In this document: in pieces, positions 35,881-46,495 of the stretch | How the letters are laid out: every line of letters begins with the position of its first letter | Numbering within the stretch: the stretch's first letter is position 1 | From: Chloroflexota bacterium | Lineage (GTDB): Bacteria; Chloroflexota; Limnocylindria; P2-11E | Direction of reading: 5' to 3' | DNA length: 64,000 bases | NCBI GenBank assembly: GCA_005883625.1 | Contig: VBDU01000070.1 | Coordinates: forward strand, 1-64,000 | The notes under the pieces: generated by a model | Seen by the model: only the letters and a program-made list of their open reading frames with translations | What the model was told of the DNA's origin: nothing | Database searches by the model: none | Translations under genes and position numbers: made by a program

Positions 35881-36757
35881 CGGTACGCTCGCGCGCGACA
35901 CGCTACGGGCGCCAGCGCGCGCCCGCAGCCGGGGGGGCCGGCTGCCGCGCGGGACCGTGAAGCACGCCGTCCTCATCGTCATAGCGGTCCTCATCGCCTA
36001 CCCCTTCTACTTCATGGTGACCTCCGGGGTGAAGAGCTTCTTCGAGGCCACCGGCAGGCCGACGCTGTGGCCGCACGAGATCCACCTCGAGAACTACGTG
36101 ACCGCTTGGAACGCCGCCCCCTGGAGCCGGTACTTCGTGAACACGATCTTCATCTCGATCGTGAATACCCTCGGCGAGCTCGTCACGGCGGTCCTCGCGG
36201 CGTACGCGCTGGCGCGGATGGACTTCAAGGGGAAGGCCGTGATCTTCGGGATCTTCCTCGCGACCTACATGATCCCCGACGAGGCGACGCTCATCCCGAA
36301 CTTCGTCCTCATGTCACGCCGCTATTTGAACCTCGCCGACACGTATCAGGTGCAGATCCTGCCCTTTCTCGCGACCGCCTTCTCGATCTTCCTCCTCCGG
36401 CAGTTCTTCCTCTCTGTGCCGAATGAGCTCGCGGACGCGGCGCGGATCGACGGTGCGGGGCACCTCCGTTTCCTCTGGAGCATCGTTCTGCCGATCTCGG
36501 TCCCCGCGCTCATCACGGTGGCGCTCGTGAGCTTCCTCGGGAGCTGGAACGCGTTCCTCTGGCCGCTCATCGTGACGAACCATCCCGAGGTGCGGCCCGT
36601 GCAGGTCGGCCTCAACGCGTTCCGGCAGGAAGCGGGCGCCAACTACAATCTGCTCATGGCCGCGTCCACGTTCGTCATCGCGCCGATCGTGGTCCTCTAC
36701 CTCGTGGCGCAGCGGTATCTCGTTCAGGGAGTCGCCCGTACGGGCATCCGGGGTTGA
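35873..36757 (+). CDS. Sugar ABC transporter permease (MalG/UgpE type)
   Basis: 294 residues with six membrane helices. The EAA motif NELADAARIDGAGHLRFLWSIVLPISVPAL near residue 185 is complete, and the C-terminal QRYLVQGVARTGIRG is the usual MalG ending. ATG start, overlapping the first permease gene by 8 bases. The transporter pair has no ATPase gene in the window, so a shared ATPase of the MsmX/MalK kind is expected from elsewhere in the genome. Confidence 0.94.
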   Translation: MASGTLARDTLRAPARARSRGGRLPRGTVKHAVLIVIAVLIAYPFYFMVTSGVKSFFEATGRPTLWPHEIHLENYVTAWNAAPWSRYFVNTIFISIVNTLGELVTAVLAAYALARMDFKGKAVIFGIFLATYMIPDEATLIPNFVLMSRRYLNLADTYQVQILPFLATAFSIFLLRQFFLSVPNELADAARIDGAGHLRFLWSIVLPISVPALITVALVSFLGSWNAFLWPLIVTNHPEVRPVQVGLNAFRQEAGANYNLLMAASTFVIAPIVVLYLVAQRYLVQGVARTGIRG

Positions 36758-36780
36758 GGGAGCGGCGTAGTAGGAGATAG

Positions 36781-36840
36781 TCGGGGGCCGGGGGCCAAGC
36801 CCCCGACCGTGGGGGCCGGGGGGCCAAGCCCCCGACCGAG
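36781..36840. repeat. Two tandem GC-rich palindromes upstream of the binding-protein gene
   Basis: Two near-identical copies of GGGGGCCGGGGG(G)CCAAGCCCCCGACCG lie head to tail between the permease stop and the AGGAGGG ribosome binding site of the binding-protein gene. On RNA each could form a strong hairpin, which may stabilise the 5' permease message or set the ratio of binding protein to permease. Confidence 0.7.
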
Positions 36841-36853
36841 GAGGGAAAATCGG

Positions 36854-38185
36854 ATGCGGTTGAAGGCGACGATCCTCGCGACGGTCATGCTCGTCACGGC
36901 GGCGTGCAGCGCCGCCGCGCCGGCTCCCCAGCAGTCGACGGAGGCCGACCTCGACATCACGGGTCCCGTCGAGGTCACGCTGTGGCATGCGCTCTCGGGT
37001 CCGCAGCAAAAGGCGCTCGACGAGGCCGTGGCCAAGTTCAACGGCGAGAACGGCAAGGGCATCACCGTGAAGGCCCTGAACCAGGGCAACTACACCCAGC
37101 TGGGCCAGAAGGTGCTTGCGGCGATCAACGCGGGCTCGCTCCCGGATTTCGTGCACGCGTACGAGTCCAACATCGCCGACTACACGAAGGCCGACGTGGT
37201 CGTAAACCTCGACGCGTACGTGAACAGCGCGAAGAACGGCCTGCCGAAGGACAGCCGGGACGATATCTACCAGCCCTACTACGACACGAACCGCTTCAGG
37301 CAGTTCAACAACCAGCTCCTCTCGTTCCCGTTCACGAAATCGATGTTCGTCATGTACGAGAACGACGACCTCCTGAAGGCGGCCGGCGTGTCGCTCCCGA
37401 TCAAGACGTGGGAGGACTTCGAGAAGGCCATCGTCGCGACGACGAAGAAGGACGCCTCGGGCAAGACGACCCAGTACGGCTGGGGCGCGGCGCTCGACGC
37501 CTCCAACTTCAACGCCTGGGTCTACTCGCGCGGCGGCAAGCTCATGAGCGACGACCTCAGGACCGTCGAATGGGACAAGCAGGCCGGTCTCGACACGCTC
37601 AAATTCCTCGACAAGCAGATCAAGGCCGGCACCGCGTACGTGCCGAAGGGCTTCGACTACCAGAACGACTTCGCCGCGGGCAAGCTCGCGTTCTTCATGG
37701 GCTCGACCTCGACGCGGCCGTTCATCACCGCGGGAATCCCCGCGGGCGGCAAGCTGACCTGGAGCGTCGCGCAGATCCCGCAGGCGGATCCCGCGAAGGC
37801 GAAGACGGTCATGTACGGCGCGAACGTCGGGATCCTGAAGAGCACGCCCCAGAAGCAGCTCGCGGCGTGGTACTTCATCAAGTGGTTCAGCGAGACCGCC
37901 CAGACGGCGAAATGGGCGACGACCTCGTACTACATGCCCGTCCGCAAGAGCGCGACGAACGACCAGACGCTCAAGGACTACTGGACGCAGAAGGATCCCC
38001 AGGGCAAGCAGGCGTTCGACCTCATCGGGACCTCGAGCCCCGAGCCGAACGTGCGCGGCCAGCAGGACATCCGCGACGTGATCTTCGACATGCTCACCCA
38101 GGTGACGACGGGCAAGGCGACGCCGGAGGACGCGATCAAGGCCGCCGGCGCGAAGGCGAACCAGATCCTCAAAGACCAGCAGTGA
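36854..38185 (+). CDS. Sugar ABC transporter substrate-binding lipoprotein
   Basis: 443 residues from the ATG at 36854, which has AGGAGGG nine bases upstream. A lipoprotein signal (MRLKATILATVMLVTAAC, Cys at residue 18) anchors it outside the membrane. The mature part has the bacterial extracellular solute-binding type 1 fold: VTLWHALSGPQQKALDEAVAKFN, PDFVHAYESNIADY, and WYFIKWFSETAQTAKWATTSYYMPVR. It delivers the sugar to the two permeases encoded just upstream. Confidence 0.94.
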   Translation: MRLKATILATVMLVTAACSAAAPAPQQSTEADLDITGPVEVTLWHALSGPQQKALDEAVAKFNGENGKGITVKALNQGNYTQLGQKVLAAINAGSLPDFVHAYESNIADYTKADVVVNLDAYVNSAKNGLPKDSRDDIYQPYYDTNRFRQFNNQLLSFPFTKSMFVMYENDDLLKAAGVSLPIKTWEDFEKAIVATTKKDASGKTTQYGWGAALDASNFNAWVYSRGGKLMSDDLRTVEWDKQAGLDTLKFLDKQIKAGTAYVPKGFDYQNDFAAGKLAFFMGSTSTRPFITAGIPAGGKLTWSVAQIPQADPAKAKTVMYGANVGILKSTPQKQLAAWYFIKWFSETAQTAKWATTSYYMPVRKSATNDQTLKDYWTQKDPQGKQAFDLIGTSSPEPNVRGQQDIRDVIFDMLTQVTTGKATPEDAIKAAGAKANQILKDQQ

Positions 38186-38212
38186 GACCCGCGAGCTCGG
38201 ACTGACGCGTGA

Positions 38213-38239
38213 GAGGCCGCCGGCGCTCCCGGCGGCCTC
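38213..38239. terminator. Bidirectional terminator hairpin
   Basis: GAGGCCGCCGG-CGCTC-CCGGCGGCCTC, an 11-bp perfect stem with a 5-base loop, between the converging binding-protein and valS genes. The following TTCGTC is only weakly U-rich on the plus strand. Confidence 0.75.
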
Positions 38240-38247
38240 TTCGTCAT

Positions 38248-40920
38248 CTAAAGGCGACGGAGACCTTCCTCGAGCAGCTTCGCGCGCTCCTCGCGCTCGG
38301 CGAGCCGCGCCTTCTCCTTCGCGACGACCTCCGCCGGGGCCTTCTCGGCGAACCCGGGACGCGTGAAGAGCTCGCGCGAGCGTTTCACCGTCTCGCGCGC
38401 GTCGGCGAGCTCGCGCTCGAGGCGCGCGCGCTCCGCCGCGACGTCGCGTTTGGCCTCGAGGCGCACCTCGACCGTCCGCACGACGGTCGCCGCGCCGGCG
38501 CCGGCGCCGAAGGTGATCTCCGCGCGCGTGAGCTCGCCGATGGCCGGCGCCATCTCACGGAGCATGGCCACGTCGCCGCCCAGCGACACGCGAACGCGCT
38601 CGCCGGGGTCGATCCCGGCGTCGGCCCGAAGGTTGCGGATCGCCCGAACGACGTCGACCACGACCGCGAAGCGCTCCTCGAGCTTCGGATCACGCGCGCC
38701 CGCGAGCGGCCACCGCGCGACCACCAGCGAGGGCGCGCCATCGCTCGGGCGCGCGCGCTGCCAGAGCTGGAGCGCGAGCGTCTCGCTGAGGAACGGCATG
38801 ATCGGATGCACGAGACGCAGCACGCGGTCGAGCACGTACGCGAGCGTGCGCACCGTCTCTTCGGCGCGGCCGTTGCGCAGCGCGGGCTTGCTGAGCTCGA
38901 CGTACACGTCGGCGAGCTCGCCCCATACGAATCCCTCGAGCGCGGCGAGGTATTCGCCGAAAAGGTACCCGTCGATGAGGCGCGTGCAATCCTCGACGAC
39001 GGCCTCGGTGCGGGAGAGGATCCAGCGCGCATCCTCGCCGGATGCGTCGGGCCGCTCGTCGGACGATCGCCCGCGTAGCGCCTCGGGATGCTTGTCGACC
39101 TGGGCCAGCACGAAGCGGCCGATGTTCCACAGCTTGTTGCCGAAGTTGCGCGCGTGCAGGAGCTTGCTGTCCGATAGCAGGCTGTCCGCGCCGGCGGCGA
39201 CGCCGGACACGAGCCCGTAGCGGAGCGTGTCCGCGCCGTACTCCTCGATGAGACCGACCGGGCTCACCACGTTGCCCTTGGACTTGCCCATCTTCACGGA
39301 GCCCACGCGGATGAGCCCGTGGAGGTACACCGCGTCGAACGGGATGTCCCCCGTCTCCTCGAGGCCCATCATGATCATCCGCGCGACCCAGAAGAACAGG
39401 ATGTCGTAGCCCGTTTCCAGCACGCTGCCCGGGTAGTAGCGCTCCAGGTCTTTGGTCTTGTCGGGCCAGCCGAGCGTGCTGAAGGGCCAGAGCGCGGACG
39501 AAAACCACGTGTCGAGCACGTCGGGGTCCTGATGGATGTCGTCGCTGTGGCAGCGCGTGCAGCGCGTTGGGTCGGGCGCGTCCTCGGCCGGCACGATCGT
39601 CTCGTCGCAGTCGCGGCAGTACCACACGGGGATCGAGTGGCCCCACCAGATCTGCCGTGAGACCGGCCAGTCGCGGATGTTCTCCATCCAGTTGAAATAG
39701 ACCTTCTCCTGGTAGCGGGGGTGGACCGTGATGCGACCCGACCGCACCGCCTCGATCGCGGGTTTTGCGAGCGGCGGCATGCGCACCCACCACTGCTTCA
39801 TCACGAGAGGCTCATCCACCGTGCCGCAGCGGTCGTGCACGCCGACCGCGTGCGTGATCGGCTCCTCCTTTACGAGGAGGCCGTGCCCGCGCAGCCGTTC
39901 CACCATATCGACGCGCGCCGTCTCGCGATCCGGCCCGGCGAGCGGCCCCGCGGCGGGTGTCATCATCCCCCGCTTGTCGATCACGGACAGGACCGGCAGG
40001 CCGTGCCGCTGGCCGATCTCGAAGTCGGTGGCGTCGTGGCCTGGCGTGATCTTCACCGCGCCGGTCCCGAACGCGGGATCGACGGCCTCGTCCGCGATGA
40101 TCTTCACGCGACGCTCGACCTCGGGTACGAGCACCTCGCGGCCCACGAAGGGCCTCCAGCGCTCGACGCTCGGATGCACCGCGACCGCGACGTCGGCCAC
40201 GATCGTCTCGGGGCGCGTCGTGGCCACGACGACGTCGGGCGTTCCCGCGGGCATCTTCTCGGCCCAGGGGTAGCGGACGTAGTAGAGCGAATCCGTGCGC
40301 TCCACGTGGAGCGACTCGAGATCGGAGTAGGTCGTCTGGTCCTTGAGGCACCAGTGCACGATCCGGTCGGCGCGATAGAGGTGTCCGCGCCGGTAGAGCC
40401 GGATGAAGTGCGCCCGCACCGCGCGCTGCTTCGACGGCTCCATCGTGAAGTTCGGCCGCGACCAGTCGAGCGAGCACCCGAGCATCCGCAGCTGTCTCTC
40501 GATCCGCGGCCGGTAGTGGTCCATCCACCGCCACATCTCGGCGACGAACTTCTCGCGTCCGAGGGCCTGGCGCGTGATCCCCTCTTTCGCGAGCTCGTTC
40601 TCGACCACCACCTGGGCGATGATCCCGGCGTGATCGGTGCCGGGCATGTAGAGCGTGGGCTCGCCCTTCATGCGGTGGTAGCGCGCCATGAGGTCCTCGT
40701 AGCCGCCGAAGCCGAGGGCGTGACCGAGGTGGAGATCCCCCGTGACGTTGGGCAGCGGCAGCATCATCACGAACGGCGGTTTCCGACTGCTCTCGTCGGG
40801 CGTGAAGAAGCCGCTTCGCTCCCACCAGTCGTAGAGGTCGGCCTCGACGGCGGACGGACGGAAGTTCTTCTCAGCGAGCGTGAGCGCGGATGCGGGCGGG
40901 GCCGTCATCGCGGTGGCCAC
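38248..40920 (-). CDS. valS: Valyl-tRNA synthetase
   Basis: 890 residues from the GTG at 40918-40920, which has AAAGGAGG eight bases upstream; the ATG four codons later lacks such spacing, and a TTG at 40944 lies in the T-box terminator. PLPNVTGDLHLGHALG is the HIGH motif, KMGKSKGNVVSP the KMSKS loop, and the CP1 editing domain shows ATTRPETIVADVAVAVHP. The C-terminus is a coiled coil rich in Arg/Glu. A T-box riboswitch upstream senses uncharged tRNA-Val. Confidence 0.97.
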   Translation of the reverse strand: MATAMTAPPASALTLAEKNFRPSAVEADLYDWWERSGFFTPDESSRKPPFVMMLPLPNVTGDLHLGHALGFGGYEDLMARYHRMKGEPTLYMPGTDHAGIIAQVVVENELAKEGITRQALGREKFVAEMWRWMDHYRPRIERQLRMLGCSLDWSRPNFTMEPSKQRAVRAHFIRLYRRGHLYRADRIVHWCLKDQTTYSDLESLHVERTDSLYYVRYPWAEKMPAGTPDVVVATTRPETIVADVAVAVHPSVERWRPFVGREVLVPEVERRVKIIADEAVDPAFGTGAVKITPGHDATDFEIGQRHGLPVLSVIDKRGMMTPAAGPLAGPDRETARVDMVERLRGHGLLVKEEPITHAVGVHDRCGTVDEPLVMKQWWVRMPPLAKPAIEAVRSGRITVHPRYQEKVYFNWMENIRDWPVSRQIWWGHSIPVWYCRDCDETIVPAEDAPDPTRCTRCHSDDIHQDPDVLDTWFSSALWPFSTLGWPDKTKDLERYYPGSVLETGYDILFFWVARMIMMGLEETGDIPFDAVYLHGLIRVGSVKMGKSKGNVVSPVGLIEEYGADTLRYGLVSGVAAGADSLLSDSKLLHARNFGNKLWNIGRFVLAQVDKHPEALRGRSSDERPDASGEDARWILSRTEAVVEDCTRLIDGYLFGEYLAALEGFVWGELADVYVELSKPALRNGRAEETVRTLAYVLDRVLRLVHPIMPFLSETLALQLWQRARPSDGAPSLVVARWPLAGARDPKLEERFAVVVDVVRAIRNLRADAGIDPGERVRVSLGGDVAMLREMAPAIGELTRAEITFGAGAGAATVVRTVEVRLEAKRDVAAERARLERELADARETVKRSRELFTRPGFAEKAPAEVVAKEKARLAEREERAKLLEEGLRRL

Positions 40921-40945
40921 CTCTTTTGCCTCCTTTCCAGGCAAA

Positions 40946-41160
40946 CAAAATCCCGGCTCGCCTGGGGCGAGTCGGGACCCGCGGTACCACCCAGATTCAC
41001 GCGACGATGCGCCGCGCCTCTGCTCCCGCGCTAACGGGCGGACCCGATCCGGCTCCCGAGCGACCTTCGGGACCTCTCTCGCCGCGGCGCCCTTGCACCC
41101 ACTGAGGCGCCTTCTCTATCGGTGCGAGGCCCGTACTCCTCTCGTTCGCAGCCGGAGCGC
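40946..41160 (-). ncRNA. T-box leader of valS
   Basis: On the minus strand the T-box core GGTGGTACCGCGG (40979-40991) is followed by a terminator hairpin, TCCCGACTCGCC-CCA-GGCGAGCCGGGA (40951-40977), and a TTTTGTTT run. Upstream are the CCCGTTAGCGCGGG and AGGCGCG...CGCG stems and an AGAGAAGG bulge typical of T-boxes. A TATGCT -10 at 41165-41170 would start the RNA near 41158. Uncharged tRNA-Val is expected to favour the antiterminator and valS expression. Confidence 0.93.
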
Positions 41161-41244
41161 GGTAAGCATAGCGAAGCGGCGAGCGCCGACCGATCGAGCG
41201 AGCCTCTCGGACGTCGGCGGCGACGCGCCTCGGGACCGTCTGGC
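41161..41244. other. Spacer between cupin gene and T-box start
   Basis: 84 bases that must hold the valS promoter on the minus strand (TATGCT at 41165-41170; no strong -35). With the T-box it fills the 324-base gap between valS and the cupin gene. Nothing else is visible. Confidence 0.4.
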
Positions 41245-41580
41245 TCAGAGCGGCGGGGTCGCGCTCCGGGGCGCCCACACGTCGACCGTCTGTGTCGGCT
41301 CCTCGAAGACGCGCGCGCCGTGCGCCGTGCCGGCCGGGATGCGATACGTGTCGCCCGGCGTGAGGATGCGCTGCTCGCCGGCGATCACCATGGCGAGCGA
41401 TCCCTTCACCACGAGGCCGAACTGCTCGACGTCGTGCTTGTGCGTCTCGACGATCGTCTTGGGCGCGAGGTCGAAGACGACGAGCGTGGCGTGGTCCGTG
41501 TGCACGACGCGGCCCTTCACGCCCGGGGCGGGCTCGATGGCGGGGAGGTCGCGCGGGCTCGCGTAGTACAGCTTCGGCAC
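41245..41580 (-). CDS. Cupin-domain protein
   Basis: 111 residues, GTG start. ETHKHDVEQFGLVVKGSLAMVIAGEQRILTPGDTYRIPAGTAHGARV covers both cupin motifs with the metal-binding His and Glu residues. Small single-domain cupins include isomerases, dioxygenases and sugar-binding proteins, so the function is open. The gene lies between clpX and the valS leader on the same strand, 21 bases after the clpX stop. Confidence 0.88.
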   Translation of the reverse strand: MPKLYYASPRDLPAIEPAPGVKGRVVHTDHATLVVFDLAPKTIVETHKHDVEQFGLVVKGSLAMVIAGEQRILTPGDTYRIPAGTAHGARVFEEPTQTVDVWAPRSATPPL

Positions 41581-41601
41581 GACCGGGAGGCAGGCCGCGG
41601 G

Positions 41602-42872
<1,271 letters not shown>

Positions 42873-42876
<4 letters not shown>

Positions 42877-43535
42877 CGGGCGACGGGCTCCGGCTCGCGC
42901 TCGCGCGACGCGTCCTCGCTCGCCTTCGCGATCGAGATGAGCGACTCGCTCGAGACGAAGATCTCGTCGATGATCCCGTACGTCTTCGCTTCCTCTGAGC
43001 TCATGAACCGATCGCGCTCGCTGTCGCGGCGCACTTTCTCCACTTCCTGGCCGGTGTGCTTCGCGAGAAGCTTCGTGATCTTGTCGACGAGCGTCTCGAG
43101 CTCTTTCACCTGGATGAGGACGTCGGGCGTGTTGCCACGGAAGCCGCCGGATCCCTGATGGATCATGATCCGTGAGTTCGGAAGGGCGTACCGCTTGCCC
43201 TTCCGCCCGGCGGCGAGCAGCAGCGCGGACATGGACGCGGCCTGGCCGATGCAGATCGTGTTGATCGGATGCTTGAGGTACTGCATGGTGTCGTAGATCG
43301 CCAGGCCCGCGGTCACGACGCCGCCCGGCGAGTTGATGTACAGGAAGCTGTCGCGCTCGGGGTCCTCGGACTCGAGGAAGAGCAGCTGAGCGATGATGAG
43401 GTTCGCCATCGTGTCCTCGATGGCGTCCCCGATGAAGATGATCCGTTCCTTGAGCAGGCGCGAGAAGATGTCGTAGGCGCGCTCGCCGCGTCCGGACTGC
43501 TCGATGACCATCGGCACGTAATTGCGGGTCGTCAT
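42873..43535 (-). CDS. clpP: ATP-dependent Clp protease proteolytic subunit
   Basis: 220 residues from the ATG at 43533-43535, seven bases after AGGAGG (a TTG two codons earlier is too close). The catalytic serine is in [14 protein letters not shown], the histidine in [10 protein letters not shown] and the aspartate in [16 protein letters not shown]. The tail after residue 200 is charged and variable. It assembles into the barrel protease with ClpX; both genes form one operon. Confidence 0.97.
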
Positions 43536-43562
43536 CGTCAACCCTCCTCGCGCGTCATGCCG

Positions 43563-43898
43563 TCATGAAGTGTACGGCAGCCGTTCGAGCTCGCTCCTCA
43601 ATTTGACCACCATGTCGTGTAGCCGATCGGGATCAGCTCCCGTCGCGTCTGAAAAGATCGTTTCGAGCTCCGCCGCGATGCGTGAGGCCTCGTCATAGCC
43701 GAAGAAGCTGACCGCCCCTGAGAGGCTGTGGGCTTCTCGCCGCGCGGACCGGGCGTCGCCATCGCCGAGACGGCCCTCCGCGAGGAGCGCGACCGCGCGC
43801 TCGAGGGCGGCCACGCGCGCGAAGGTCGTCGGCCGGTGCTCTTCCCAGATCGCGCGCAGCTCATCGGCGTCCGAGGGTGGATCGTCTTCCGGCCGCAT
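43563..43898 (-). CDS. Histidine phosphotransfer (Hpt) domain protein
   Basis: 111 residues. AHSLSGAVSFFGYDEASRIAAELE is the Hpt motif with the phosphorylated histidine near residue 57. A stand-alone Hpt protein passes phosphate between a kinase and response regulators. It is divergent from the histidine kinase gene, only 47 bases away, so the two probably work in the same relay. ATG start. Confidence 0.9.
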   Translation of the reverse strand: MRPEDDPPSDADELRAIWEEHRPTTFARVAALERAVALLAEGRLGDGDARSARREAHSLSGAVSFFGYDEASRIAAELETIFSDATGADPDRLHDMVVKLRSELERLPYTS

Positions 43899-43945
43899 GG
43901 TCGGCGTCCAGGCTAGCCGGTTACGATGACGCTCCAGAACGACGG

Positions 43946-46495
43946 ATGCGCAAGCTGCCGCGCTCGCTCCGCTTCTATGTCGCGGCGTCGACCTTCTACG
44001 CCGCGACCATCTTCCTCGCGGTCCAGTACATCTACACCTTCCAGCTCGCCGACAGCGGGATCCTGGTCGCGCGACGCGATTCGGGTGACGTCCTCGCGTC
44101 GATCCAGGTCGTGTCCTTCATCGTGTGGATCGGGATCAGCCTTATCGCCGCCGCGGTCATGCACCGCCTCGCGAACGCGCTCGCCGGGGCGAAGTCCGCG
44201 GAGGAGCAGCGCGAGCAGGAGCTCGGCTCGATCTTCGGGCTCTCGGCGTCGCTCGCCGGTCCGCTGGAGCTCGACGACATCGGCAAGCGGTTCCTCGAGG
44301 CGGTACGCCATTCGGTCCGGTCCGACGTGACGGTCGCGCTCATCGTCCATGACGACGTGCTCGAGGCCTTCCGCGTCGTCGGCGCGACCGGGCCGCACGC
44401 CTCGGACTTCGCCGACCAGGTGTATTCGGCGGCGTCGCTCCCCTCGCCGATCCGCACGCGCGTCATCGATCACCGGCGCTCGCTCGTGATCCCCGACACC
44501 ACGGCCTCATCCGAGCAATGGGCGAAGATCGCGGCGGACCTCCCGCGGCTCGCGGGGGCGCGGTCCTTCGCCGCCCTTCCACTCACCTCACGCGACCGTC
44601 TCGTTGGCGCGCTCTTCCTGCGCGGCGACCAGCCGGGGGCGCTCGTCGCGGACCGGCTCCAGGGCGCGATGACGATGGGCCAGTACGTCGCGGGCTCGAT
44701 CCACAGCGCGCTGTCGGTCTCGGAAGCCGAGGCGCGCGCCGACCGCGAGGCCATCGTGAACCGCGTGTCCCAGCGGGCTCGGGCGAGCCTCGACCCGGAC
44801 GAGATCCTGCGTGGCACGGTCCAGGAGCTCGCAGGGGCGCTCGGCGTGTCGCGGGCGGTCGTGGCGCTCGGCGAATCTGAGGACGACCTCCGCGTGACGT
44901 ACCAATGGGCCGAGAAGAACGTGCCCGCGCTGCCGTCGGGCACGCGCCAGATCCCGATCGCGCGGCTGGCGGTCCGCCTCGGCCGCACGATCGTGGTGAG
45001 CGACACGCGCGAGGATCGGCGGTTCGCCGACCCCGACGTCCGCGCGGACCTCATCCGCCGGGACGTGCGCGCCTCCGTCGCGACGCCGATCCGGGTCGGC
45101 GGCTATCTCGCGGGGGCACTCGCGTTCGCGCAGGTCGGCCGGCCGCGGGACTGGACCGCGGAAGAGGTGCGCCTCATCGAGTCGGTCGCGCGGGAGCTGC
45201 GCGTCGCGATCGAGGCGGCGCGCCTCTACCAGGCGCGCCAGCGCGAATCGGAGCGGCTCCTCGCGCTCCACCGCGCCTCGGCCGTGCTCGCGGCGCAGAC
45301 GCAGCCGCGGGTGATCCTCGAAGAGATCCTCAAGAACGCGGTCCGTCTGCTGGGGAGCGGCAGCGCCTCGCTCTATCGCTGGGACCAGCAAGCGAACCTG
45401 CTGCGCTGCGAGCTGAACTGGCAGGTCCCCGACGGCAGCGGGAGCGCGACGCTGCGCCCCGGCGAAGGCGCCGGTGGCGTGGCCTTCGAGCGGATGGAGC
45501 CGGTCATCGTGAACGATTACGCGGCGTGGGAGCAGGCGACCGAGGTCGCCAGGACCGGAGGTCTACGCGCGGCGCTTGCCGTCCCGCTCGCGCGTACCGG
45601 GGCGCCGCTCGGGGCGCTCGTGGTCCGCTCCTACGACGACGAAGCGCGGTTCAGCGAGGAGGACGCCAAGCTCCTCGCGCTCTTCGGCGACCAGGTCGTG
45701 GCGGCGCTCACCGCTGCGGACGCGTTCGAACAGCAGCGCCGCACGATGGAGGAGCTCGAGCGGCTCAACCGCGCGAAGAGCGACTTCGTCTCGATCGTGA
45801 GCCACGAGTTCCGCACGCCGCTCACCGGTATCCAGGGGTTCTCGGAAATGATGCGCGACGAGCCGCTCACGGTCGACGAGATGAAGGAGTACGCCGGCGA
45901 CATCAACAAGGACGCGCAGCGGCTCAACCGGATGATCAACGAGATGCTCGACCTCGACAAGATGGAGTCCGGCCGGATGCGGCTCCATCGAGAGCCGGTC
46001 GAGCTCAATCAGCTCATCGAAGAGGTGGCCGACCGCGTCCGGCCGAACTCGCCGCTGCACCCGATCGCGCTGAAGCTCGATCCGGAGCTCGGGCCGGTCT
46101 CGGCCGACCGCGACCGGATCACGCAGGTCTTCACGAACCTCCTGAGCAACGCGGTGAAGTACTCACCGACCGGCGGCGAGATCGTCGTCACCAGCCGGCT
46201 CGAGGGCGGCGTGGCGCACGTCCTCGTCCGCGACCGCGGCATGGGGATCCCTGGCGACGCGCTCGAGTCGATCTTCGAGCGCTACGGGCGGATCGAGTCG
46301 CGCGCCACCCGGTACATCCAGGGGACGGGCCTGGGCCTGCCGATCGTGCGCCAGATCATGGCGATGCACGGTGGCCAGGTCTGGGCGGAGAGCACCGTGG
46401 GCGAAGGCTCCCTGTTCCACGTCACGCTGCCGCTCGCGGAGGTGCCGGCGGTAGCGGGTGGGGGGATGGGGGGGCATCGCCCCCCCAACGCATGA
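43946..46495 (+). CDS. Membrane sensor histidine kinase with GAF domains
   Basis: 849 residues from the ATG at 43946. Two membrane helices (residues 10-75) lead to three GAF-like domains at about 100-270, 285-445 and 460-610. The kinase core has the H box SIVSHEFRTPLTGIQGFSEMM near residue 630, the N box QVFTNLLSNAVKYSP, and the G boxes RDRGMGIP and GTGLGLPIV. The C-terminal ten residues are encoded by a GC-rich palindrome. It lacks its own receiver; phosphate probably moves to the receivers encoded just downstream. Confidence 0.94.
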   Translation: MRKLPRSLRFYVAASTFYAATIFLAVQYIYTFQLADSGILVARRDSGDVLASIQVVSFIVWIGISLIAAAVMHRLANALAGAKSAEEQREQELGSIFGLSASLAGPLELDDIGKRFLEAVRHSVRSDVTVALIVHDDVLEAFRVVGATGPHASDFADQVYSAASLPSPIRTRVIDHRRSLVIPDTTASSEQWAKIAADLPRLAGARSFAALPLTSRDRLVGALFLRGDQPGALVADRLQGAMTMGQYVAGSIHSALSVSEAEARADREAIVNRVSQRARASLDPDEILRGTVQELAGALGVSRAVVALGESEDDLRVTYQWAEKNVPALPSGTRQIPIARLAVRLGRTIVVSDTREDRRFADPDVRADLIRRDVRASVATPIRVGGYLAGALAFAQVGRPRDWTAEEVRLIESVARELRVAIEAARLYQARQRESERLLALHRASAVLAAQTQPRVILEEILKNAVRLLGSGSASLYRWDQQANLLRCELNWQVPDGSGSATLRPGEGAGGVAFERMEPVIVNDYAAWEQATEVARTGGLRAALAVPLARTGAPLGALVVRSYDDEARFSEEDAKLLALFGDQVVAALTAADAFEQQRRTMEELERLNRAKSDFVSIVSHEFRTPLTGIQGFSEMMRDEPLTVDEMKEYAGDINKDAQRLNRMINEMLDLDKMESGRMRLHREPVELNQLIEEVADRVRPNSPLHPIALKLDPELGPVSADRDRITQVFTNLLSNAVKYSPTGGEIVVTSRLEGGVAHVLVRDRGMGIPGDALESIFERYGRIESRATRYIQGTGLGLPIVRQIMAMHGGQVWAESTVGEGSLFHVTLPLAEVPAVAGGGMGGHRPPNA
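46459..46490. repeat. GC-rich palindrome at the kinase/response regulator junction
   Basis: TGGGGGGATGGGGGGGCATCGCCCCCCCAACG; the stem GGGGGGG-CATCG-CCCCCCC (46468-46486) lies in the last codons of the kinase gene, directly before the ATGA overlap. Confidence 0.7.

Noticed and set aside
40921-40944. TTG at 40944 as valS start.
   Set aside because: It lies next to the T-box terminator, and the GTG at 40920 has an ideal ribosome binding site.
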